DNA from: a beta proteobacterium L13
GTDB lineage: Bacteria; Pseudomonadota; Gammaproteobacteria; Burkholderiales; Chromobacteriaceae
Length of the DNA stretch: 64,000 nucleotides
Assembly: GCA_000335715.1 (NCBI GenBank)
Contig: AMYZ01000004.1
Span: 62,001 to 126,000 of the forward strand
Reading direction: 5' to 3'
Part shown: piece by piece, positions 41,427 through 48,347 of the stretch
Position numbering within the stretch: position 1 is the stretch's first letter
How the letters are laid out: every line of letters starts with the position of its first letter
Program-made: the position numbers and the translations under genes
The notes under the pieces: generated by a model
Databases searched by the model: none
The model's input: only the letters and a program-made list of their open reading frames with translations
Told to the model about the DNA's origin: nothing

Positions 41427-41975
41427 ATGAAGAAAGACGACATCTTTGCCGGCATCGTTGGCCGCGAAGGCCGTTATGTGAATAACCCGAACGATCGTGG
41501 CGGCGCCACTTGCTGGGGCATTACCGAGCGCGTTGCCCGCGCTCACGGCTACCAGGGCGATATGCGGGAGCTTCCGCGCGCCACGGCGCTGGCGATTCTG
41601 GATGCCGACTACTGGACCGGCCCGCGCCTGGACCAGATCCATGCCATCAGCCCGCTGCTGGCCGACGAGCTGTGCGATACCGGCGTGAACATGGGCGTTA
41701 CCGTGCAAGTGAAGATGCTGCAGCGCTGGCTGAATGTATTCAACCAGCAAGGCCAGCTTTATCCGGACCTGCAGCCGGATGGCCAAGTAGGCCCGCGTAC
41801 GCTTGTGGCGCTGAAAGCCTACCTGGCCGCCCGTGGCAAAGAAGGGGAGGCCGTGCTGCTGAAGGCGCTGAATGCCAGCCAGGGCGCTTACTACCTGGAG
41901 CTGGCCGAGCAGCGTGCAGCGAACGAAACGTTTGTGTATGGCTGGGTGGCTAACCGTGTGGGACTGGGTGTTTAA
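41427..41975 (+). CDS. Endolysin, GH108 N-acetylmuramidase
   Basis: 182 residues from MKKDDIFAGIVGREGRYVNNPNDRGGATCWGITERVARAHG. The catalytic Glu is in GREGRYVNNPNDRGG, followed by the PG_binding_3-like C-terminal region (PDLQPDGQVGPRTLVALKAYLAARG). GGAGAGG lies upstream of this start. It cleaves the glycan strand at lysis. No signal peptide, so a holin is required. Confidence 0.93.
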   Translation: MKKDDIFAGIVGREGRYVNNPNDRGGATCWGITERVARAHGYQGDMRELPRATALAILDADYWTGPRLDQIHAISPLLADELCDTGVNMGVTVQVKMLQRWLNVFNQQGQLYPDLQPDGQVGPRTLVALKAYLAARGKEGEAVLLKALNASQGAYYLELAEQRAANETFVYGWVANRVGLGV

Positions 41976-42025
41976 GCACTAACGGGCAGCCCGAAAGGGC
42001 TGTCTGCTATTGAAAGGAATGCATC

Positions 42026-42517
42026 ATGGAATGGAAGCAAATCATCAGTACCGTAGCGCCGTGGCTGGGTACGGCGCTGGGTGGGCCGCTGGGCGGCCTG
42101 GCAGTATCGGCAGTGGCAGACGCCCTGCAGCTGGAAGAGAAAACCGAACAAGCCATCCAGCAGGCGCTGGGTGGCGTTACGCCGGACCAGATGCTGGCCA
42201 TCAAGCAGGCAGACCAGCAGTTTGCCACCCGCATGCAGGAGCTGGGCTTTGCCAACCAGCAAGCGCTGGCCAAGATCAGTGCCGATGACCGTGCCAACGC
42301 CCGCGCCCGGGAAATCGCCACCGGCGACAAAACCCCGCGCAACCTGGCGTATCTGCTGGTGCTGGGCGCGCTGGGTACCGGTGCCGGGCTGCTGTTTGGT
42401 GGCCTGCGGCTGGATAGCACGTTGGCCGGGGTGGTGATTGGCTACCTGTTTAACGAGGCCAGTGCGGTAACGTCCTACTATTACGGGGAGTTCAAGCAGC
42501 GCACCGGTGCCGGCTAA
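42026..42517 (+). CDS. 3TM-type holin/pinholin-like protein
   Basis: 163 residues: an amphipathic start (MEWKQIISTVAPWLGTALGGPLGGLAVSAVADAL), a charged helical middle (QFATRMQELGFANQQALAKISADDRANARAREIATGD), and two C-terminal membrane helices (NLAYLLVLGALGTGAGLLFGGL, TLAGVVIGYLFNEASAVTSYYYGEFK). This is the 3TM holin (DUF3154) type. Second membrane lysis gene beside the endolysin. No Rz/Rz1 pair was seen. Confidence 0.8.
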   Translation: MEWKQIISTVAPWLGTALGGPLGGLAVSAVADALQLEEKTEQAIQQALGGVTPDQMLAIKQADQQFATRMQELGFANQQALAKISADDRANARAREIATGDKTPRNLAYLLVLGALGTGAGLLFGGLRLDSTLAGVVIGYLFNEASAVTSYYYGEFKQRTGAG

Positions 42518-42526
42518 CCGGTGCGC
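42499..42526. terminator. Hairpin between convergent holin and antirepressor genes
   Basis: GCGCACCGGT/ACCGGTGCGC perfect 10-bp stem with 8-base loop over the holin stop codon. No T run, so it may be a bidirectional stall site. Confidence 0.55.
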
Positions 42527-42536
42527 TGCTGGCAGG

Positions 42537-43358
42537 CTATGCTGGCCGACAGTACACCCAGGCGCGGTGCCCTTGGCTGTCTGGCGGCAGCCTGCGCTTG
42601 GGCCAGCCCAGCCGGGCCATGGCCTGGCCGATGCGCGTGGCCAGCGCCCGGCTGTTGCTGGGCGGTATCGGGCCGTACAAGCCGGCCATGATGTCTTCGC
42701 TGCGTAACTGCAGCCGTTTCAGCTGTGCTGGCTCGGCCAGCCAGCGTTGTAGCTGCTGGCCTAGGGTGTCTTCTTCCTGCGGCTGCGTCTGCGGTATGTC
42801 CAGGGTATCTTCCAGCTCTTCCGGTAGTACGCCCAGTGTGGCCAGAATGTCCATGCCTATGTCTTGCATCGTGGCTTGGTTGGCCGCGACTGCGGCGCGG
42901 CGCTGGCTCATCTTGATGATGCCTGCCGCCCGCATCATGCTGCCGAAGTAGCGCGCCGCTGCTGCGGCATGGTCGGCGCGGTGGCTGACCGAGGCGGGCA
43001 TGCTGGGGGCCATGTCCAGTGGCTGCCGCTGCTGCTCGCGTAACGCCTTCTCGCAGGCGATAAAGTAGCGCCGCGCCTCGCGCCCCTTCTCGTTGCGCTC
43101 CACCATAGACAGCTCCTTGGCCATGTCGATAGTGAGATGGTAGTCCTTCTGGATAACGTTTTGACGGATTCCGGTTTTGGAAACCGTCATCACATAGTCC
43201 TGATTTTCAATGAATTTATACTGCTGGATACGCTCCTGAATCCATGCGGCAAATACCTTGCCGACTTCCAGGAACGCGTGCAGCTCACGTGCGTTAACGG
43301 TCTGGGTGGTATCGCCATCGATGTGCTGGGTGTGGAGGGGAATAAGTTGTTGCATCAC
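42537..43358 (-). CDS. AntA/AntB-type antirepressor
   Basis: 273 residues. AntA domain: TVNARELHAFLEVGKVFAAWIQERIQQYKFIENQDYVMTVSKTGIRQNVIQKDYHLTIDMAKELSMVERNEKGREARRYFIACEKAL. The C-terminal half is helical, ending in a basic WPKRRLPPDSQGHRAWVYCRPA also seen at the end of the primase-helicase (KKRRLAPDPDGYRAWVFERP). Antirepressors of this type inactivate CI-like repressors. Because the repressor lacks a protease domain, this is a candidate induction route. AAGGAGATT precedes the ATG. Confidence 0.88.
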   Translation of the reverse strand: MMQQLIPLHTQHIDGDTTQTVNARELHAFLEVGKVFAAWIQERIQQYKFIENQDYVMTVSKTGIRQNVIQKDYHLTIDMAKELSMVERNEKGREARRYFIACEKALREQQRQPLDMAPSMPASVSHRADHAAAAARYFGSMMRAAGIIKMSQRRAAVAANQATMQDIGMDILATLGVLPEELEDTLDIPQTQPQEEDTLGQQLQRWLAEPAQLKRLQLRSEDIMAGLYGPIPPSNSRALATRIGQAMARLGWPKRRLPPDSQGHRAWVYCRPA

Positions 43359-43714
43359 AATCTCCTTACAGGGTTGGCCGCAGCGGACGCGCGTTGGCCA
43401 TGTCCAGTGTCAGGTGGTAATCCTTGCTGCGGCGGTCGCCGCCTCTGCCTACTTGTTGATTCGCCAAAATTGGCGAATCAACTGTCCAACTTGTGTTTTG
43501 ATTTTCCAGATTTGGAAAACCAATCACCTCGCGCCCCTTCTCGTTGCGCTCCACCATCGCCAGCTCCTTGGTCATGTCTAGGGTGGGGTGGTATTCCGTA
43601 ATGTTGCCGTTTTTACGCTCGCCAATTTTGGCGAACGTTACGGCAAAGTCCTGTTGTTGCATCACAATTTCCTTACAGGGTTGGCCGCAGCGGATGTGCG
43701 TTGGCCATGTTCAG
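43348..43714. repeat. 60-bp direct repeat pair in the AntA cluster
   Basis: 43348-43407 and 43655-43714 differ at four positions only, all C/T. They cover the ribosome site and first codons of each AntA copy and the last codons of the preceding one, so one duplication event explains both. Confidence 0.85.
43366..43665 (-). pseudogene. Decayed tandem copy of the AntA gene
   Basis: 99-codon frame with pieces of AntA out of order: QQDFAVTFAKIGERKNG...YHPTLDMTKELAMVERNEKGRE, then FPNLENQ and SPILANQ segments, then KDYHLTLDMANARPLRPTL. It contains the KDYHLTLDMA motif twice and lacks the N-terminal half and C-terminal domain. It arose by duplication; flanking 60-bp repeats (56 of 60 identical) lie 307 bases apart. 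It may still be translated. Confidence 0.75.
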
Positions 43715-43861
43715 GGGCGGGACGAATGCCTTGCCTGTCCAGCCGCCTTGGGGTTTTCCCCAGAATTGGGGAAAACCATAAAGTTCGGTCACAGCCTGCG
43801 GGTGTGGCTTCGCCGGCCTGCCCAGGTTAGGGAAGGGTGTATAGGGTACGGTGTGCCGCGT
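43680..43861 (-). pseudogene. Second, more decayed AntA remnant
   Basis: Reverse strand retains FPNSGENPKAAGQ after an ATG and, in another frame, MANAHPLRPTL followed by the AAGGAAATTGTGATG start of the next copy. No long frame survives. Confidence 0.55.
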
Positions 43862-44446
43862 TTAGGCGGTGCCGGCCGGCGGCAGCGGCCGTGCCTGGCT
43901 GTAGCGCTGCAGGGCGTCGAGTGCGGCTAACAGTCTTTCGCGTTGCTGGGGCTGGTCGTCCAGCCAATCCAGTGCCAGCGCGGAAAGCTGGCCATGCAGC
44001 ACGGCCCAGCGTTGGGCGGCGTCGGGGTGCTGCCATAGCGCCGCCAGCGCGTCTTCCATGCCGTAGTGGGTGAGCGGGTAGTCGTCATCGCCCAGGGTAA
44101 AGAAGCACGGCAGCGCAGCATCGTCGGGCAGGCCACGAAAGCGGGCGCACGGGCCGGAGCTGCGCAGCTGCCATACCTGCGGCAGCACAAAGCCGGCGCT
44201 GCTGGCCACGGGCAGGCTGGCCGCCTTGGCGATTAGCCAGGTGCTGGCGTCTTGTAGCAGCTCGTGCGTGCGGTGGGTGGGGCGGAGGCGCAGCCGGCAG
44301 CGCTGCGGCGTGCCGTGCAGGTCGCGCACCAGGCCGCGCCAGATCAGCCGCTGGCTGTCGGCCATGCCGTCGTAGGCGCCCAGGTAGTGGTGCGAGCCCA
44401 GCAGTGCCAGGCCGTGAAACTGGTGGGGGAAGGCAGCGGAGTTCAT
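43862..44446 (-). CDS. HipA-fold protein lacking catalytic residues
   Basis: 194 residues. It shares the layout of the HipA-like protein at 12653: DASTWLIAKAASLPVASSAGFVLPQV against EVAGWLITRALGLPCPPRAYLCLVPV, and ALPCFFTLGDDDYPLTHYGMEDALAALWQ...WAVLHGQLSALALDWLDD against NLPCFASEELPNNPLALVNEQDAIVWR...LHAIIALCHWLHN. It stops where the other has its NIDGNGGN loop and IIDH motif, so ATP chemistry is unlikely. A pseudokinase or a binding partner/inhibitor is possible. ATGA-coupled to the small gene upstream. Confidence 0.7.
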   Translation of the reverse strand: MNSAAFPHQFHGLALLGSHHYLGAYDGMADSQRLIWRGLVRDLHGTPQRCRLRLRPTHRTHELLQDASTWLIAKAASLPVASSAGFVLPQVWQLRSSGPCARFRGLPDDAALPCFFTLGDDDYPLTHYGMEDALAALWQHPDAAQRWAVLHGQLSALALDWLDDQPQQRERLLAALDALQRYSQARPLPPAGTA

Positions 44447-44622
44447 GCGCGTACCTCCAGCACGGTAAAGCCGTGGGTGGTGCGGGCAATGGCGATACGT
44501 TGGCCGCGGGCGACCGATAGCGCAGCGTGGGCGCGGGCAGCGGCCAGCGTGGGTAACGTGGAAACGGGGACAGCAACAAGCGGGAAGAGGGCGCGAAAAA
44601 CGCGCACGGCAACGCTAGGCAT
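44443..44622 (-). CDS. Small protein coupled to the HipA-fold gene
   Basis: 59 residues (MPSVAVRVFRALFPLVAVPVSTLPTLAAARAHAALSVARGQRIAIARTTHGFTVLEVRA), strong AGGAGG upstream. ATGA overlap with the next gene. Part hydrophobic, part basic; function unknown. Confidence 0.68.
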   Translation of the reverse strand: MPSVAVRVFRALFPLVAVPVSTLPTLAAARAHAALSVARGQRIAIARTTHGFTVLEVRA

Positions 44623-44857
44623 GGTGGCCTCCTGTGCTAATTGAGGCCTGCCGTCCGCTGTCAATCGGGGGTGGCAGGCGCGTGGCAGGGTTGACAGACC
44701 GGCGCACAGGGAACCGGCAGCCCGAAGGCTCCCCACCACGGCCCGCCATAGAAAAGGCGCATGCGTGGCGTGTAACGGACAAAAAAATACCGCTCTCGCG
44801 GCGGTGTCCGCCTGTGCAATTCGAGCTGTCAAACCCGGTGCCGCTATTGAACGGCAC
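44615..44857 (-). CDS. Ash-family-like small phage protein
   Basis: 80 residues; the section SGIFLSVTRHACAFSMAGRGGEPSGCRFPVRRSVNPATRL resembles the Ash family of satellite/prophage proteins. Its stop overlaps the start region of the 59-residue gene. Family recall is by eye, and coding is not certain because the sequence is Gly/Ser/Arg-rich. Confidence 0.45.
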   Translation of the reverse strand: MPFNSGTGFDSSNCTGGHRRESGIFLSVTRHACAFSMAGRGGEPSGCRFPVRRSVNPATRLPPPIDSGRQASISTGGHHA

Positions 44858-45175
44858 GCGTGCATTGTGGCCAAGGTTGGCCGCAGCGTCAACAGTGAAA
44901 GGCGGAGTGCTTTTGGTGGAAGCGGGGGTGGTTCTATAAGTTTCTACACAAAGTGGTTGAGTTATGAAGGGGCTATTCCTATGCTGAAAGAGCAGATTTG
45001 CTTGTGATTTCCTCTTTTGGCCGCCCGGCAGTCTGGGCGGTTTTTTATTGAGGGGTGTGTTGGATTTAAATCAAATCAATCGTAATTGCTTGCGATTTTT
45101 TCTGGTCATCTTGCATGATGAAGGGATTCGTAGGGATGCTGGGCATGGCGGCTGACGTCAAGTCGTGATGCTTGG
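44858..45175. promoter_or_regulatory. Intergenic control region at the prophage right end
   Basis: 318 bases without a supported gene. CTACACAAAGTGG (44944-44956) differs at one base from the operator at 9843. A clear terminator (CCGCCC/GGGCGG, six T) stands at 45021-45047. The stretch between operator and terminator, about 80 bases, could be a small RNA or leader. The region after the terminator is AT-rich and should hold the promoter for the GGDEF gene. Confidence 0.55.
45021..45047 (+). terminator. Intrinsic terminator upstream of the GGDEF gene
   Basis: CCGCCC and GGGCGG pair over an 8-base loop, followed by TTTTTT. Confidence 0.8.
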
Positions 45176-47137
45176 GTGTCCCATTATCAGCGTACGTTGT
45201 CGAGGACCCAGGTAGTGTTGATTGCCCCTAAGCCAAGTAATGAAGCCCAGCGCCTTGCATTGTTGCGAGCGTTAGAACTACTGGATACGCCAGAGGAGCC
45301 TTTCTTTGACCGTATCGTCCGGTTGGTGTCCAGGATGCTGGGTGTGCCGATTGCTTTGGTGTCATTGGTCGATAGTGACCGTCAGTGGTTCAAGTCTTCG
45401 TTTGGTTTGTGCGCCAAGCAAACAGATCGGGATTCCTCATTTTGTGCCCATGCCATCCTGGGGTTGGAGCCATTTGTTGTTGAGGACGCGCAGCAAGATA
45501 CCCGCTTCTACGATAACCCGCTGGTAACGGGTGATCCCTTTATCCGCTTCTATGCGGGTGTGCCGTTGCAAACGTTGGGTGGCGCCCCCCTTGGTACGCT
45601 CTGCGCCATCGATACTATTCCGCGAGTACTGGCGCCTGTACAGCTGGAAACCCTGACGGATCTGGCTGACCTGGTAAGCGAGGAAATTCAGTATCGTGAA
45701 TATGTTTCTTTGGCGTCCGCGCAGCTTAGCCACGATCGTCGCTCTGTCGATGCGAGTGAAGCAAGATACCGCACGGTTTTTGAAAATGCGGCAGTGGGTA
45801 TTGCTATTGTTTCGCCAGATGGTAACTGGATCCGGGTCAATGATGCAGTGTGCAAAATGCTGGGTTACTCCAAGTCGGAGCTGGAGAGAATGACATTCCA
45901 GGATGTAACCTATTCGGATGATTTGGATAAAGATCTAAGTTTGGCTCGGCAGCTGATAGATAATGATATAGAGAGTTATGAATTAGAAAAGCGCTACGTC
46001 AGAAAGAATGGTGAAGTTTTTTGGATCATGCTGAGTGTGACCAAAAAACTAGATGCTGATGGCGAGTTGGATTATTTTGTTGGTGTCATTGTGGATATCG
46101 ACGCCAAGAAACGTGCAGAGTTTTCGTTAAGGGCTCTGCAAAGTGACTTGAATGTTCAGTCAGATATCGATCATTCAAATGATATTGTTTTTCGCCATAT
46201 ATCTACCCAGATGAATATGGAGCGCGCCCTGCTATCCAGCGAGGCGGAGTTAAAGGTTATTTTAGAACACTCAAGTGATGCACATATCGCTGTAAATGAG
46301 GCGGGTGTTGTGACCTCGTGGAATTTATCGGCCGAGCAGATTTTTGGTTGGGAGAAGCAAGAAGCCGTAGGGCAGCGCCTAAATTTTCTCATTATCCCGC
46401 CAAAGTTTCAGCAAGCCCATGCAGAGGGGTTGAGGTACTATGTAGATAATAAAGAAGGTCACGCCCTGGATCGTCGCTTTGAATTCCTGGCAATGAAAAA
46501 GAATGGTGTGACATTTCCTGTAGAGGCAGATATTAAGCTGTTGACGGTTGGTGATAGAAGTTTTTTTAGTACATTCATTCGTGATATCTCAGATCGTAAA
46601 GCTGCTGAGGATAATCGTGACTGGGAGGCTCGGCACGACTCGCTGACAGGTCTGAAAAATAGACGTGCTCTCCTGGAGGATTTTCCTGCTATCCTTTCTG
46701 ATGCTAGAAAATTTAAGCGTGATGTCGCCGTTTTCTTTATTGACCTTGATGGTTTTAAAGATGTAAATGATTCACAGGGCCATGATGCGGGCGATGTTGT
46801 ATTAAAAGCTGTTGCGAGGCGCTTGGTTTCTGCAGTTCGTGAGTACGATATTGTTTGTCGGCTGGCTGGTGATGAGTTCGTGATTGTTCTGAATGGTATG
46901 TTGAACGGTAGTATCGAGTCGCATCGGCTTGCTGCGCGGGTGATTGACTCGGTCAAAAAGCCTATCGAAGTTGCGGGTAGCTTTGTTTGGGTGAGTTGCA
47001 GTATTGGCATCGTGCAGATGTCTGGCTTGGTTGAGGCTGACCGAAATCCACAAGACATGCTCAAGATGGCAGATGCCGCCATGTATGAGGCGAAGAGTCG
47101 AGGTAAGGATCAGTTTGCTGACTACACTCCTTGCTGA
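45176..47137 (+). CDS. GAF-PAS-PAS-GGDEF diguanylate cyclase, prophage cargo
   Basis: 653 residues from GTG; an internal GTG just before LIAPKPSNEAQRLALL may be the real start. Order: GAF (about 30-175), PAS (190-315, ending in a PAC-type ERRYVRKNGEVFW-like segment), PAS (350-480), GGDEF (490-650) with HDSLTGLKNRRAL, FIDLDGFKDVND and catalytic loop RLAGDEFVIVL. The AGDEF form is compatible with activity. No EAL domain. No transmembrane helix, so it is a cytosolic sensor. GC content is lower than in neighbouring genes and it lies inside attR, so the lysogen gains a cyclic-di-GMP enzyme that could affect motility or biofilm. Confidence 0.93.
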   Translation: MSHYQRTLSRTQVVLIAPKPSNEAQRLALLRALELLDTPEEPFFDRIVRLVSRMLGVPIALVSLVDSDRQWFKSSFGLCAKQTDRDSSFCAHAILGLEPFVVEDAQQDTRFYDNPLVTGDPFIRFYAGVPLQTLGGAPLGTLCAIDTIPRVLAPVQLETLTDLADLVSEEIQYREYVSLASAQLSHDRRSVDASEARYRTVFENAAVGIAIVSPDGNWIRVNDAVCKMLGYSKSELERMTFQDVTYSDDLDKDLSLARQLIDNDIESYELEKRYVRKNGEVFWIMLSVTKKLDADGELDYFVGVIVDIDAKKRAEFSLRALQSDLNVQSDIDHSNDIVFRHISTQMNMERALLSSEAELKVILEHSSDAHIAVNEAGVVTSWNLSAEQIFGWEKQEAVGQRLNFLIIPPKFQQAHAEGLRYYVDNKEGHALDRRFEFLAMKKNGVTFPVEADIKLLTVGDRSFFSTFIRDISDRKAAEDNRDWEARHDSLTGLKNRRALLEDFPAILSDARKFKRDVAVFFIDLDGFKDVNDSQGHDAGDVVLKAVARRLVSAVREYDIVCRLAGDEFVIVLNGMLNGSIESHRLAARVIDSVKKPIEVAGSFVWVSCSIGIVQMSGLVEADRNPQDMLKMADAAMYEAKSRGKDQFADYTPC

Positions 47138-47213
47138 TGCCGATGGCAGGTGCGTTGTCAGCTGGCGTGCCTCCAGTGCAAGCCCAGTGATAGTGACTAA
47201 GAGTGCAAGTGAG

Positions 47214-47245
47214 AAAGCCCCTACGCTTTGGTGTGGGGGTTTTGT
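47214..47245 (+). terminator. Terminator-like hairpin after the GGDEF gene
   Basis: AGCCCCTACGC pairs imperfectly with GTGTGGGGGTTTT, followed by TTTTG. Confidence 0.5.
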
Positions 47246-47398
47246 GTTTCTGCTGGGTACGGTGCATCCGATCGAGTAGTCTGATAAGTAGTTCCCTTGT
47301 CAAAATCGCGTTTTAACTCATTGATTTTTAATGTGTGGCTAATGCGATTTTTTGCTGTATCTCTCATGGCAAATTCACCGTAAGTTTCTGATAAATAT

Positions 47399-48142
47399 AT
47401 GAATTCCATCTCTGTGCTTACCTATAACCTGCACAAGGGCATGTCGCCTTTGGGTGGGCGGGTGCGCTTGCCGCAGATGGCGGCAGCGCTGCAGCAGCAG
47501 GGCGCCGATGTGCTGTTTTTGCAGGAAGTGCAGGGGCGTCACGACGGGCGGGCGGCGCGACACGAAGGTTGGCCGCAGCACAGCTATCTGGCGCAAGCGC
47601 TGGCGCACGAGGCCTGCTATGGCATGAATGCGCGCTACGACCACGGCCACCATGGCAATGCCGTGTTGTCACGCTTTCCGCAGCAGCTGGCGGCCAACCA
47701 CGACCTGACGGTAAACCGGCTGGAACAGCGTGGCTTGCTGCACACCATCATCCAGCCTGCCGGCTGGCCTGTGCCGGTGGCCTGCCTGTGTGGCCACTTC
47801 AACCTGCTGGCGCACGACAGGCGGCGGCAGTACCGCGTGTTGCTGGACTACCTGGCCAGGCACGTGCCGCCGGCCATGCCGCTGATTCTGGCCGGCGATT
47901 TCAACGACTGGCGCCGCGAAGCCGACCGCCACCTTTTGCAAGAAGCCGGCCTGTACGAGGCGCATGCCAGCGTGCATGGCCACCATGGCCGCAGCTTTCC
48001 GGCCCGCTTGCCTCTATTGGCGCTGGATCGCATCTACGTGCGCGGCCTGGCGGTAGAGCAGGTGGCCGTGTGCCGCGGCCAACCCTGGTCTGCGCTGTCA
48101 GACCACCTGCCTGTGCGTGCCAGCTTGCGTTTGCCTGGCTGA
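47399..48142 (+). CDS. Endonuclease/exonuclease/phosphatase family protein, rebuilt across attR
   Basis: 247 residues with the EEP pattern: VLTYNLHKGMSP, metal-binding Glu in VLFLQEVQGRHDG, GNAVLSRFP, CGHFNLLAHDRRRQY, LILAGDFNDWR (Asp/Asn), and C-terminal SDHLPVRA (catalytic Asp-His). YbhP-like proteins of this type may act on phosphodiesters, but the substrate is unknown. The first six codons come from the prophage and replace the host codons stranded at 3719. No good ribosome site is visible before the phage-supplied ATG, so expression may be changed. Confidence 0.9.
   Translation: MNSISVLTYNLHKGMSPLGGRVRLPQMAAALQQQGADVLFLQEVQGRHDGRAARHEGWPQHSYLAQALAHEACYGMNARYDHGHHGNAVLSRFPQQLAANHDLTVNRLEQRGLLHTIIQPAGWPVPVACLCGHFNLLAHDRRRQYRVLLDYLARHVPPAMPLILAGDFNDWRREADRHLLQEAGLYEAHASVHGHHGRSFPARLPLLALDRIYVRGLAVEQVAVCRGQPWSALSDHLPVRASLRLPG
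47417..47433. other. attR core
   Basis: Second copy of CTTACCTATAACCTGCA, followed by host sequence CAAGGGC. It lies at codons 7-12 of the EEP gene. Confidence 0.88.
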
Positions 48143-48347
48143 TGCTGCTGCGCAGCCCTGAGCGTTGCCAGTGTGTAAACGTTCTGCGGCTTTTCATTAA
48201 GGATTGTAAAGCCGGCGCCAAAAAGCGCATTGATGTTATTGCAAATCATTCCTGTTGTATCTAACATCGCCCCTCGCTGTACAAGCCAGCCGCGACCAGC
48301 GGCAAGCCAGTCAGTTCCTTTTTTGCTACCAGAAACCGAACCCGTCC

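Larger units (their letters stand above)
3737..47433. mobile_element. Integrated myovirus prophage, about 43.7 kb
   Basis: Bounded by a 17-bp direct repeat, with a tyrosine integrase just inside the left copy. It holds a full sequence of modules: integration/excision, early operon, immunity switch, replication, late regulator, terminase and lambda-type head genes (portal B, ClpP-fold protease, decoration D, capsid E), P2-type contractile tail genes (V, W, J, I, fibre, sheath, tube, E, T, U, X, D) and lysis genes. No structural gene is visibly broken, so it may be functional. Cargo sits at 9.9-13.8 kb and 42.5-47.1 kb. Confidence 0.95.

Noticed and set aside
43455-43777. Short palindromes considered as a CRISPR array
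   Set aside because: Palindromes differ in sequence and spacing, and there are no regular spacers or cas genes.
44634-44939. 101-codon forward frame in the right-end control region
   Set aside because: Arg/Gly-rich shadow of the reverse small-gene operon, no ribosome site.
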